The notes beneath the pieces were generated by a model. It made no database searches, had not been told where the DNA came from, and saw only the letters and a list, made by a program, of their open reading frames with translations. This document shows, piece by piece, positions 1 through 18,186 of a stretch of DNA of 64,000 nucleotides. Origin of the DNA: Ciona intestinalis (taxonomy: Eukaryota; Chordata; Ascidiacea; Phlebobranchia; Cionidae); contig NC_020176.2 in assembly GCF_000224145.3 (NCBI RefSeq), positions 1,550,693 through 1,614,692 of the forward strand. The letters run 5' to 3'. Numbering within the stretch: the first letter of the stretch is position 1; every line of letters begins with the position of its first letter. The translations under genes were made by a program, and so were the position numbers.

Positions 1-155
1 TTTTCGTTCTAACTTCTGGTCCCATTTGGAAAACGAAGAACATTTACATAAATATGACCTCATGACTCTTAAAAGAGCGTTGTTAATTGTTTAAAACGTT
101 TCGAAATATAGGATTTAGGTGGTATATTCAGCTTACCCCACAGCACTATAAAACA
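1..155 (+). repeat. MITE copy, left-truncated by window edge
   Basis: This matches the inner and right part of the roughly 190-bp MITE repeated through the window: the 'cccatttgg' and 'ttgttaattgtttaaaac' blocks and the terminal 'taccccacagcactata'. It is more diverged than the copies at 45.7-46.1 kb, so it is probably an older insertion. The left terminus lies outside the window. Confidence 0.7.
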
Positions 156-400
156 TGCTATTGTCAGTTAACAGTAAAATGGGCGACGTTAAAATGTAAC
201 GCCGTTGTATACCAAATGTGAATGCCTTTTTTGGCTGTATCGTTTAGTACGTTTCATCACAGTAAATCAATACGGGCCATGCATAATAACCCCAACGAGA
301 ACTGCGTGCATTTTAATTACTGCTGATGTGCTTTTAGTTTGTAACGGCGACATGCACTAAAACCAAACCGATTTTTTCATTGAGTGTCTACACGTGTACT

Positions 401-459
401 AGTATACATTAAATGTCGTTACAACATTATGTTAACTGTAACGGCATTTAATGTATACT
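401..459. repeat. 23-bp inverted repeat (hairpin)
   Basis: The left arm 401-423 (starting agtatacattaaatg) pairs with the right arm 437-459 (ending catttaatgtatact) with one mismatch over 23 positions and a 13-nt loop. The stem could be a small palindromic element, a relic of a MITE or a structured RNA. No gene surrounds it. Confidence 0.75.
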
Positions 460-1433
460 TAAGCATGTTCTATGTGTAAGTATACACCCTTGTACGATGC
501 AAACCAAATTTTATATGTATCGATTATCACAAGGGCCTATATTAGCTATACATACACTCATGTTCGGAAAGTCTGTTATATACCCCAATGTTGTATGTTA
601 CTGATTTGGTAGTAACTGCCTTTGCAACAACACGTATGTACATACAGCAATGACTGACCCCCCAGCAAATTTAATAGCCATCTCTCCACTCCAACATAGT
701 CCTGTGGGGTTATACGAATAACATTCGCACATATAATAAATCTCATCGTTTTAAGTCGTGTTTTAACATTTAAAACGCTGTTTTAATGTCGTGGAAATAC
801 GGTTTTATATTCCTAAAATATATTTTGCTCACTTTTAAATGGGATAACAAAAAAACACGATCATTTTATACCCCAGCCTATTATAAAACGAATTCAATTT
901 ACTCCAAACTGGTACAGCAGTTACACAGTGTTGTATTAAACTTCGTGGAACATTTAAAACGATCAAGATTCGATGAACGGCCGTGACAGCAAATCTTTCA
1001 TTTCCGACCTAGCTTTACAATAAACAGGCTTGGGTACTAATTAAAATCGATACTTCCTCCATACTGGGTCGATATACACCATCTCATTTAAAGCAGCGCC
1101 TCTTGTATATTTGGATTATATTGGAAATATCCAAGTGTCAAAGTTAAAACAAACTTCCGCCTGCCAATTAAGACCACAGTGTACAGCTGACGGTGTGTAC
1201 ATACGTGTGTGTTAAAAATCCATGTGTCAAAATTTAAGTTTTTGTTATAAATCCACTCGGTTTTAAAGGTTTACTTTGTTCTGATACATAGCGGGTAAAA
1301 CTAAGGTGTAAATATCAAGTGGTTTAAAAGTGAATTTTGCCACGAAGTTTATAAAACAGGCTATCCGTGTTATAACAACTGTCGTGCGTTTTTGCGTTTA
1401 TTTATTTCGAATAATTAAGTTTGTTTTTTTACA

Positions 1434-1615
1434 GATCCGTCAGCAAAAGATTTTCTCGTTTGGAGTCCCATGTTGTAACACTTGCACGGAGTCTTGCCCA
1501 ACTTTCGTCAGAACTTCGTCAACAAAATGTGACATCACGCGAAATAGAGCAATTGCGTCATCAAGTACAAGAGGTAGCTTTTAGCTTGCATAATTTATAT
1601 AGGTTGAAGAAATAA
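1434..1615 (+). CDS. Terminal coding exon of an unidentified coiled-coil protein
   Basis: A polypyrimidine tract and AG at 1432-1433 open an exon that reads without a stop to TAA at 1613-1615. It begins SVSKRFSRLESHVVTLARSL. The roughly 60 residues are heptad-like, with leucine, valine or isoleucine every 3-4 positions (RLESHVV, LARSLAQLSSEL, IEQLRHQV), and end in a basic RLKK tail. A C-terminal oligomerisation coil of an ion channel or cytoskeletal protein would look like this, but I do not recognise the family. Upstream exons were not found in the first 1.4 kb, which may be intron or may lie outside the window. The SAM gene starts about 300 bp downstream on the same strand. Confidence 0.5.
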
Positions 1616-1912
1616 TATAAAGAACGGCTCATACTACGCGAAAGATAAATTGGGGCACATTTGTAATTGCACTGCGGGTACTGTACATCATTTAATAATA
1701 ATTGAGGTAATATAGGACCTTGTGTCAGATTTATTAATATTTAATATCACGTTGAAAGAGCACTATGCTGGTGCGGTCACATTAATCTTCGAGATCATTA
1801 AACCTAAAACCGCTTCTGTTCCTTGTGGGCTTTTAAACCCTTCTTTTAGTCAGTAATTACATTCAGATTATCATTACCTTTCAAGATACGAACACGTCAG
1901 CTCTCGACAGAT

Positions 1913-2254
1913 ATGATTGAAGCCAAGCCAACCAAATGTATTACACCCGCTCCTGCTAAAGAGAAAAATCTCCCGAAAATGTCGAAACTGGCCAAGTTTT
2001 TCGGCGAAAGGCCGCCGCTCTTAAAACTTTTTCTAAAAAAGTTGGGATACGAGGTAAAATTAACACATTTTTTGTTTTGCTTTAAAATCTGACCGATGAT
2101 CTATTTTCAGAAATACATTCGCAATTTCGAAAGTGAAAGCATTGGAATGATGGAGCTGCCGTATATGGATGAAAAAAGATTGCGTGACATCGGGATACCG
2201 CTTGGTCCTCGTTTACGAATTCTAAAAGAAGCCCAAAAATCTTCTTACGTCTGA
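1913..2254 (+). CDS. Small SAM-domain protein (two exons)
   Basis: Exons are 1913-2053 and 2111-2254, with a 57-bp intron (GAG|GTAAAA...TTTTCAG). The product is 94 residues. A basic, proline-containing N-terminus leads to KLAKFFGERPP at about residues 26-36, followed by a SAM-like helical domain (FLKKLGYEKYIRNFESESIG, then MDEKRLRDIGIPLGPRLRIL). The IGIPLGPRLRIL motif is typical of SAM helix 5. SAM domains mediate homo- or hetero-oligomerisation; the specific family is not recognised. An AG two bases before the ATG (ctctcgacag|at) resembles a splice acceptor. The first exon could therefore be internal to a longer gene, or the mRNA could receive a trans-spliced leader, which is common in Ciona. 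Confidence 0.7.
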
Positions 2255-2961
2255 TTAAAGTATGAATGTACAGCTGATAAATTTTTATCGCGCAAAAAAA
2301 GGACAACACGGCAGACTTCCGTTTACGGCCTTGTTTGTCTGGAAGGCAGTTCGATAAATCGACATGTATTTATACGCACAGCAAATACAAGTTCTGTTAT
2401 TGAGTGAGTAGGAGCTGCGAAGCATAAAAGAATAATAAATCTGCACAAGAAGTTATTCAAGTTATTGCTGTTGTGTTTGTATTTTCCAAGTCTTCTAATG
2501 TACAGTGCAATTCGATTTTGAACATACCGAAGAACTTTTTCGTGCGCAAATATAATTTACCTATCTAACCTATCCAACAGAGCAGTTGCTTAAATGAATA
2601 GAATCGATTTTACAAGATCGTTCGATCAAGCGCTTGTATTGATTTTCAGAGTTGCATGATTCGAAGTTAACTTATGTTACAAGTCGTGACCTCGTACCAA
2701 CTGCTTTTCTAAAACTTGTAATATGGCGGTAAAATGACAAAAAAATAAGTGATTTTGCTTGTAAGGGAGAAACGTGTTTAAAATGAACAAAGTTTGCTTT
2801 TGGCTTCTGATCGAATGGGAAGTATAAATAGAACACGCTGTCTGTGGATCAATTTCTATAATTCGCACTTAATGAAACATTTCTCATGGGATGTCTGGAA
2901 ATGCGCATAATATAGAATGGCATTATGTTAAAGCTATATTTTGTTTATTGTCTTATATCTA

Positions 2962-3160
2962 GATATGGAGGAGGGCGAGACACCTTTAGCACGTAATATC
3001 CAAATATTCTGATCGTGGTTTAAATAATTAACAACGGTCTATGGAAGTCGTGGGGATGCGGTTTTATAATTCTTTGAATGTTCTTTATTTACTACCAAAT
3101 AGGACAAGAAAACTGAATGAAAAGGTGTTTAATCTTACCCCACGTCCCCACCCTACTATA
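2962..3160 (-). mobile_element. MITE copy (CCCACCCTACTATA family), reverse
   Basis: Nearly full length. It runs from gaggagggcgagacacc through 'taacaacggtctatggaagt' to 'ccccaccctactata'. The ends form terminal inverted repeats around GGGACACCTTTAGCAC and its complement. No coding capacity. Confidence 0.8.
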
Positions 3161-3929
3161 TCATTCAGTTTAATGTATATTTTTGCCGTTCGCTGCTGTT
3201 GTTGCCCCTTAAACTGTTTGTATATCTTTCATTGGCACTGGACCATTTTGTGGTAAGGTAATTAAAAGAACTTATTGCAAAAAAAGATCTCGAAGATTGA
3301 ATCGCATATATACGCATCAATAACGCATATATTGCACAACTTATCTATGAAGCATTTGGACTCGTTTAACCTCTGTTACGTGTTTTGTTCTTCTGCCATT
3401 GACATTCTAACAATGGTTACATTAGTCATTGGCTCCTTACTATCGGCGAAGCCCGGTCATAAAACATAATTTGGCGAGCAAAAGCGCTTGTAAAATGACA
3501 ATGAATTATGCATTTTGTTGATACCACTCCTGCCGTGTGACAACTTCGAGGTGTAGAGGCCATATTTGTGTTTAACTACTACCACTGGCTGAATGAACAC
3601 CATGGATTACAAGTACATTTGCGGGAGTATATTGATGCGTACACATACACTAAAAACATTCGTTTTAAACCAATAAGAGAGACGACATTTCAATCAAACA
3701 CAAATGCAGTAAAATGTGGTTTTGTGTCGATTGATTTATCGAATGTGGTTTTGTTTTAGACTAATTGGTGACAAAATAAACATACCACAGTGACTGCTGA
3801 TCTATTTTCTTTTAAAGACAAAGTTTATAAATTACGACGTACAACTATATTCTCTATAGCGAAAAAATAATAAATTGAATACCTAACATAAGCATCATAG
3901 CAACAAAAAAAGTATTTTTAGGGCAATAC

Positions 3930-4120
3930 ATAGAATGGGGGAGACGGGACACTTTTTCATTCTGTTTAATCGTCCTATTCGATAGTAAAATAAGACATTC
4001 AAAGAATTATAGAACCGTATCCTCACGATTTCCATTGACAGATGTTAACTGTTCAAAACACGATCAGAATATTTGGATATTATGTGATAAAGGAGTCCCA
4101 TCTTACCCCACAGTACTATA
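3930..4120 (+). mobile_element. MITE copy, forward
   Basis: Starts near gaatgggggagacgggacac and ends cttaccccacagtactata. It shares the 'aaacacgatcagaatatttgg' block with the other forward copies. It is moderately diverged from the copy at 2962-3160. Confidence 0.8.
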
Positions 4121-4573
4121 CAATAATAAGTGGTGTGACATGCGTTTTTCCCATAATAAATGGTGTATCACATACATAGCAACACTACAAATGGAACTGT
4201 GTTGCTAAAATAGCCATCAATAAACACTGTCTGTTGAAATACCTTTACAATAAATTACTTTTGCGTTCTTGAAAATTAAAGTTACATATATGTATAAGTA
4301 CAAGGTGTAAAATATTCAATAGTTCATACCGCATCGGTAGCAATGCAATCATAAGCATCGTTGTCAAGCGGTGTAGAATGAATTGCAACAGAATCTGCGC
4401 CTGATTGTTCGCAGTTAATTTTTCCCAGGCCTTGCATTACTGCTGGGCACGAATAATATGAAAAACTCTGGCTCTCAAAAGTCTCCGCACCGTTTTGTTT
4501 TTCATTTTCCAGGTGGTTTTGGTTTCTAAGATCACCAGGTGAGTTCTGTATTGTAATAAATATTTAAGTTGGG

Positions 4574-5800
4574 TCATGACGGTACGGGTAGGCGTATGAC
4601 ATGGGTTTGTTTGGGTTTACTTACCTGTTCTGCGTGCACTTGCACTGCTGGGGTATATTGGTGGTTACTTCTAGGTGCGCATGGACTGTACATGTTAATT
4701 GCTTCTGTTTTAGTTGCATACCCCGTTTTGCCGTCTCCGTTTTTGCCGGGTTGTGGACTTAACGTCATTTTGTAAGGTCGAGAAGCCTTGTCTGATCCGC
4801 ATATATCCTTAATGTTTTCTTGGAAGTTCGTGGTGGTGAAAGCGTAAACTATCGGGTTGATGCAGCTGTTTGAATATGCAAGGGCGATCATGAAGGGATA
4901 CACAGCATGGAACAAATTTTTGTCAAAATTAAAAGCCTTGATTTTCCACCAGCCTCCAAGAGCGGAAAACAGTTGCATTATTTGCATCGGCAACCAACAG
5001 AAAAAGAAGGCAAGCACAACAAGTGCTGCAAGTTTCGCCACTCGATCTTTGCGAACTTTTTTGCTGATAACCTTCTTTTTCACTGTGACCACAATTCGAG
5101 CATAACAAATAGAAATCACAATCATTGGCACGATAAAACCGATCATGGCTCCAATAAACTGAATCGTACCCATTTTTATCCACTTGGTACTGCTGACTGG
5201 TATAAAAAAGTTACACGGAAGTCTCATCAGTTCATTCGGATCTTTTGTTGGGGCGAGCGAATAAAGTGACTCAGCCGTGGTATCTGTTGTATCACCGGTA
5301 TCACGGTACAACCCCGGGCTGCCTGCAAGTGTTGTATTTGTGGATGGCCCAGAAAGATATATTGGTTGTAGAGTTTGGTATAGAACGCGGGGTAACGATA
5401 ACAGAAGAGCTGCCGACCAAACGCTGATACAAACCCAACGAGCTATACAGGAGTTCCGGACCACATTTACGGATGTTGCGTGCACTACCGCCATGTATCT
5501 ATCCACACTCATTGCGGTTAGAAAGAACACGCTTGCGTACATGTTTATAGAAGTTACTGATCCAACAACTTTGCACCAGCCCAACCCGAATGCCCAATTC
5601 AGCTCATTTAAATATTGATGTCCCCAGAAGGGCATTATACATAAAAACAACAAGTCAGAAAGAGCGAGGTTAAACAAATAGGTTGTTGTAACGCTCCATC
5701 CTCTTCGTTGGCGCAGAAGAACGTAAAGAACGATAACATTTCCAATGATTCCAAAGAATGACACCGTGAAATATATGACAGCAAGCGCAAGGTCTCTCAT
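4574..5800 (-). CDS. RXFP3-like (relaxin-3 receptor type) class A GPCR
   Basis: A single open frame of 408 residues with seven membrane segments. TM1 begins at about residue 5 (GIIGNVIVLYVLL), TM2 is NLALSDLLFLCIMPFW, and TM3 is VTSINMYASVFFLTAMSVDR followed by DRYMAV. TM6 is FFFCWLPMQIMQL and TM7 is ALAYSNSCINPIVYAF. The CKVVGSVTSINMYASVFFL stretch and the SNSCINPIVY form of NPxxY closely resemble vertebrate RXFP3/RXFP4, so this is probably a Gi-coupled receptor for an insulin/relaxin-type peptide (family inference). Galanin or somatostatin receptors are second choices. The extracellular N-terminus is almost absent: only MRDL precedes TM1, with an in-frame TGA 18 nt upstream. Since ...TTCAAG|ATG could be an acceptor, an upstream exon may encode the missing N-terminus. 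Confidence 0.85.
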   Translation of the reverse strand: MRDLALAVIYFTVSFFGIIGNVIVLYVLLRQRRGWSVTTTYLFNLALSDLLFLCIMPFWGHQYLNELNWAFGLGWCKVVGSVTSINMYASVFFLTAMSVDRYMAVVHATSVNVVRNSCIARWVCISVWSAALLLSLPRVLYQTLQPIYLSGPSTNTTLAGSPGLYRDTGDTTDTTAESLYSLAPTKDPNELMRLPCNFFIPVSSTKWIKMGTIQFIGAMIGFIVPMIVISICYARIVVTVKKKVISKKVRKDRVAKLAALVVLAFFFCWLPMQIMQLFSALGGWWKIKAFNFDKNLFHAVYPFMIALAYSNSCINPIVYAFTTTNFQENIKDICGSDKASRPYKMTLSPQPGKNGDGKTGYATKTEAINMYSPCAPRSNHQYTPAVQVHAEQVSKPKQTHVIRLPVPS

Positions 5801-8800
5801 CTTGAAGTTCAGGTTTCACTCACATAGGTCCGGGAGTATATGTCAAAGAATTACTTAACCATGATATATACTTTTAAACACACGCCTGTGAAAGAGATTA
5901 AACTTGTAACAAAAGTTAAATGAGCACTCGCCCTGCTGTACCTTCACTCAGTTTAATGTATTCTGAGTAATTAGATCATGTATAACAGGAATAAGCAAAA
6001 CGTATTACGGCATGTTTTTGCTAATGGGGCATCACATTATTCTTATTACAAGGTTTTAGAAGCACCCATTAATAATTAATTGTTCAGTAGGTGGTTAAAA
6101 TAACAGCGCTAAGGCCGATAGCTCATAAAATAATCCATGGCGTCCTAAAATAAGACCTTAAAACGAACACGAGATAAGAGAACAGACATTTTATTACTGG
6201 TACATTTCTCTTACTTGGCAAACTGATCACGTCAAAAGCACCTGATTTAATGGACACCCAGTTGAACAGCTGGACACGACGTGATACATTTAGACAGAAC
6301 GCTAAATAAATGATGGCGGGCAGAAGAACGAACCGGAAAAATCAATTTCATTCGCGCTGTAATGAACATACGGCTGTTTTTTTCGATTTCTGCTTTAAGC
6401 GAAAAGTCTGTTAAGGAATTGTGTCGGATTCCTTTAGATTTATAACGCAGCAAGCGTGTTGAGGCAAGAATGCCATAACGTTTGTGAAATCAAACATACA
6501 TCTAATGAATTCTTTAAATTTTTTAAAAATTAAAAATTTCACAAGATTTTTCAACTTAACGTAATACAATAAAAAACAACAACAAACAACAAATTTAGAA
6601 CCGGGGTATACTTTCGTTGCTACCATTCGGTTTTCGTCGGGACATATCAAAATAAAGAAGGCTTACGCGATTGCCTCAACGTAATAATTAATTTGGACAA
6701 CGTCAGCGCATACCGAAAATAATAGATAATTACGCAATGGAAGATATGCTTTTGCAGATAATAACTTGGCCGTGTTAAAGTTTTATTTGGAGGCGGACAA
6801 CTGCTGTACTTATATAGATCGGTTTCATAAATTTGTATCATTTGCATCTAGCGTTGTAGAATAGAATATGTATGGTCTCGAAAGCCTAAAATCTTCGTAA
6901 CTCCAGGCGTAATAATTTCTATATATAACATCATATAATTATAAAAATAAAAATATACAGCTATGAATAAAAATATAAGAGAAACTTATATATTTTGCCA
7001 CGGATGAATATTTCACAAAATAGGTTTGTTCACACATTTAGATAAATATGCTACATGACGTACAAGTGTACATTCTTGCGCTAAGTTGTAAAACAATAAA
7101 AAAGCAATCAACCCCGACGATTGTAGTTACCATAGCAATATACTTGTTCTAGTTCTTTTTAATACAACTGCTCTGCATTTACATATAAACCTGCCTCAGA
7201 GGAACTACAAGCATGATATATATTTATACATAGCAATGCTTCTATCTAACTGAAAACATATAGCAGCACATATTTACTAAGTGGGGTGTGCGCTTTCTTT
7301 GCCCTTGGACAACAGCTTAATTATGCATGCTGTTCTTCACTTTCACTCTCTCGTTTCCACCTCTCACTTTCTCTTCAGCACTGAACCTTGATTGCATTGC
7401 TCTTTTTCTCCTCTCCGCATTTCTCCCCCTCTAAGCCACAGCTTTAACTTGCATTAGCACGGGGTCACTGCGCGGATGAGTCGCACTTGAAAGCTTAATT
7501 ATGTTATGACCTGTCGTGACCGAATTGCACAACAACACGAACGTTGTGATTTTAACTTCATTTAACCATTTTCTACTTCAACACTAAGTGATGTGCGTAA
7601 AATCCAGGCACACCTCGGTCGCTTTATTAATTTTAAAAGCGTTACAAAAAATGACGTATGACTCGTGAGGCAATGCGCATCATACGCCGCGTATTAGTCG
7701 CAAATAACGAGTAGTTGTGTACGACGCGTTGTTTACAAAATAATACAACAGTATGACGCAACTAAGCTGACCTACTTTCATTATAACTGAGCATAGGGAC
7801 AGTTTTAATGATATACTATATGTATATACTATATCATGTCGCAATCCGCACTGTAGCGTATAGTATAAATTAGCAGCGCGAACCGTCCTTTGAGATTCTC
7901 AAATATTGAACGGTTACTAATGCCGCGTAAGACTAAAAAATTAATTGATTTGTTACGACTCATGTTCTGATAAAAGATGTATAAATTACGAACCAAGCTA
8001 ATCAAAAGCAACAGTAAAAATAATTTAAATGTACCTTTGCGTTTTCCAGTCGACTTGCGCGTGCACACAATTCAAATACACAACCACACAATAAAAGAAA
8101 GCGTATACTTTCGGCATAAATAATACAAGAACCGCTGACCGCTTTTCATAAACGTTGTCACTTGCATTTTAAAACTTAGTCAAGACAATTATTTATGAAA
8201 GCACTAGGAACCCATATTGCTTAAACATTTAGTATGCTTATGTATTCATAAATTACAATTTTCTTTCATTCGGTTTTACTATAGTTTGTCCTATCCTAAA
8301 AGTAGATTTTTTGCGTACACGAAGCAATTATTCGTTTTTCTGCACTGTAAAATTCCGAAACATTACCTAGAGTTTATTATTACAACAGAAGTGGTGGTTG
8401 TTTAAAGCCAATGTAATGGTTTATGTGGTTGCATTACTCTAACTGCAATATGCAAATGTATTAGGAAACCGTTAAAGCACCAGATTCATGGCATATGTTA
8501 TTTTTCCGGCTGCTGATCAAATATTTATTCCCATTTTGTTGCAAAATGCATACAAAAAATAACCACTGAAACGTCGGATAATTTAAATTTAAGAGAATAT
8601 AAATCAAAAATTTACCAAAATTGGTAACCTAAAAAATAAGAAAATTACACTTTTTATACCAAAAACACCCTTTTTTGAAACCACAAATTATTTTGTTAAA
8701 TTCAGTTTATTTCAAGTTATACAGGTTGAATTTTACGAATAAACTGAAAATGTGACTGTTATTTTGTATTTCGCGGTGTAATACAAACGAAAATCAGTTT

Positions 8801-9069
8801 CCTCATGTTGTTGTATCTGTTTGACAGCTTAGAATAGTTAGGCTGGTAAATTATTTAAAACCAAAAGATATTAGATTTATAATTGCATGCTTCCATTATT
8901 GTGATTACTGTGGTGTACTCATGATATATATATGTACAATATTGCCTAGTTCCAGGACAAAACAACACAAGAAATCTCCACTTCAACTGGGTGTACAAGA
9001 ACATCAAATCCACATAAAAAATTTGTGTTTTTTGACGCACCAAACTCTTACTAAAACTTGTTTTTTTTT
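5801..9069. other. Intergenic region with no supported gene
   Basis: AT-rich DNA. Short frames on both strands lack domains or splice continuity. The part next to 5800 should hold the receptor promoter and possibly an unrecognised 5' exon. The part next to 9070 is the 3' UTR side of GATAD2; TTTATT at 8706-8711, AATAAA on the minus strand, is a possible poly(A) signal. A CG-rich patch with several CGTCATACG-like motifs near 7650-7760 may be regulatory. Confidence 0.55.
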
Positions 9070-15974
<6,905 letters not shown>

Positions 15975-16170
15975 ATTCTGAGCTTAATTAGCCACACATC
16001 ACGATTTATAGCTTGATATATAAAAGCTTTTAACTCAGCGCGGTAATAAAAGCAGGTCGACAATTTTTGATTTGGGAATGGGAATTACGTTTATATGAGA
16101 AAAGCATTTTTCGTCCGACCTTTCAATAAATGTTTTTCTTTGCCATCTCTCCTATTAACTAGTCGTAAAT

Positions 16171-16180
16171 GCGCATGCGC
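16171..16180. promoter_or_regulatory. NRF1-type palindrome upstream of GATAD2
   Basis: GCGCATGCGC is the core of the NRF1 consensus. It lies about 200 bp upstream of the GATAD2 start codon in otherwise AT-rich DNA, where housekeeping promoters commonly carry it. Confidence 0.5.
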
Positions 16181-17399
16181 ACAATGGAACGTTTAATTTG
16201 CACTCGATGAAAGTTGAACTGTGACGCGCTATAACATTTTTTATAACAATTTAATAGATTCGCAGGAGCTTTTAACAACTTCCATCATTATCACGATCAC
16301 TCAAAATTTCAAAGAGTGTTTATATACGATCTCTGGTTTAGATTATATGAGCACCTCATGCGGGTCATTTATCACATTTTTATCCTCGCGTTCACCTAAA
16401 GTGTAAGTTTTGCTGATTCACTTCATGCTCACACTTACTCAATGTACAAAAAAAGCAAACATCATGCTACACGCTAATCTTTAATTTATCCAAAGCGATG
16501 TTTTGAAACGTAAGTGGGCATGTAGATGTAATGTACTTTTAAATCGTTATTGAAGTTTTTGTATCAATGCATTCTAGTTCAGTTCAAGGAGCAAAACGTC
16601 CTTCCTTCGAAGGTGTGTGAAGGACGAGAGCAATTTAATAGCAATTTTAACTTACCTAAAAAATGTTTTATTTTTTCAATACGAAGATTAAATTTCGGAA
16701 AACGACAGAAATTATTTTTCAAATGGACTTTTTATTATGATAAAGCAGTAATAAAACAGAATAATATTTGTCATATTAGTTTAATGAACGATATGCACAA
16801 CACATGTAAAGGTTAATATTAAAACAATTGGTTCGCGGTTAAATGGCTTACTGAAAAATAAAAACAGGATTAAAATACCTTCATAGTTTATGTGGCTAAA
16901 GTTGACAAAAACAGTACATTCAGTACAACGAGGGCACATAGACAATGTGCACATGGAATACACCAACAAAAATACAGAAATAGTACAACGAGTGCAGCGA
17001 CATACATGTGATAAACATGCAACAAACACAACAACTCATTTATTCAAAAAGAGGACATGGTCAAAAAGTAACTAACGCGGACATAATCATTGAAACATCT
17101 ACAAATAAAATATTGTTCAAATCTTAAAGAATATTTATCTTCAGTGTACACCTTATTTTATGTCCAACCACAAGAAGTCGAAGCCAACAACAGCTCTGCA
17201 TTTCCCAATTAAAAAGAACAAGAATACAGCAGGAAAGACAGACATATAGCTACACTCATACAACACATCAACTTATACTAATACTGAGATAAAAAAAAAA
17301 CGTTCGGCAATAACATTACTAATAAACAAAAACTTAATTTGAATAGTTACAAATTGAACGTTAGAAATATATGTTTTTTTTAACAACAGACTTGACTGC

Positions 17400-17702
17400 C
17401 AGACTGTTGTTAATAGTTGAAAACACGATCTGGATATTCGGATATTATGTGCTAAAAGTTGTCCTGTCTTTTCCAGCCCTACTATATGTTTGTAGGCATA
17501 TGACAATAAGACACACATATAAAAATTCTAAGCTGGCCTTTTCGTAATACTCCAACAAAACAATTGTTTTAGTAATGCAGACGAACACTTTCTAACTTCC
17601 TTAAATCCGCTTCCTTATCCTAATCCGAAGTAATGGTGCTTTGTTTACTACCATATGGGACGAGGAAAAAAGGTGTCCCATCTTGCTCCACCCTAGTATA
17701 TC
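17400..17702. repeat. Two partial MITE copies in opposite orientation
   Basis: 17400-17485 holds the forward right end (aacacgatctggatattcgg ... agccctactata). 17640-17702 holds the reverse end (tttactaccatatgggacga ... ctccaccctagtata). They could be one rearranged element or two insertions. Confidence 0.6.
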
Positions 17703-18186
17703 ATACTCATGGAAACATACGATATAAATAGGGTGAAACTGGAGTAATTAACACCAGGAAACGTTCACTGTTGTCGTAACATTACAACACGCTAGGTCGA
17801 AATAAGAGTAAGGTTATTCGGTTTTACGATTTCGCAGAAAAAGACGAACCAAGTTTAAACACCCACACGGGGCGCGCGAGGCTTTTCTTTTTTTTACTAC
17901 AAGACAAAGAGAGTGTTGATTTTCACCAAAAGTAATCGTTACTCTGCAAGTGTATTGGCGAGTAAAAGGACACAAACAATATTTACCTTATATCTTAACT
18001 CAAACCAACTCTGGTCAAAATCCAAGGTCTCCTGGTACGTCACACTGTAGGATCTCACTGGTATAGAAGCTCAACCCCAAATATATAAGTGGTAAGAAAC
18101 TTTAAAATAAAACTTCAAACAGAAAACAAACTAAACATATATACCTATGTAAACAGTAACTGCAAAAGCAAATTGCAACAAAAAGC

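Larger units (their letters stand above)
2255..4573. other. Intergenic, repeat-bearing, no gene seen
   Basis: Short reading frames here show no domain, no splice-consistent chain and no codon pattern that suggests coding. Two MITE copies of opposite orientation lie inside (2962-3160 and 3930-4120). The 300 bp next to the receptor gene are presumably its 3' UTR and flank. Confidence 0.6.
16000..18186. other. Intergenic region between GATAD2 and DONSON, no gene seen
   Basis: The right part is downstream of DONSON and the left part holds the GATAD2 promoter. Partial MITE pieces lie at 17400-17485 and 17640-17702. Imperfect repeats of 'gtacaacgagggcacatag' and 'gtacaacgagtgcagcgac' occur at 16920-17010. 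No splice-consistent coding sequence was found. Confidence 0.5.

Noticed and set aside
4569-5618. Several plus-strand frames of 60-120 residues
   Set aside because: They are antisense shadows of the RXFP3-like receptor gene.
16890-17075. Cysteine-rich minus-strand frame (CRCTRC, CPRCTEC) as a metallothionein-like gene
   Set aside because: It derives from imperfect copies of a gtacaacga repeat and has no splice or start support.
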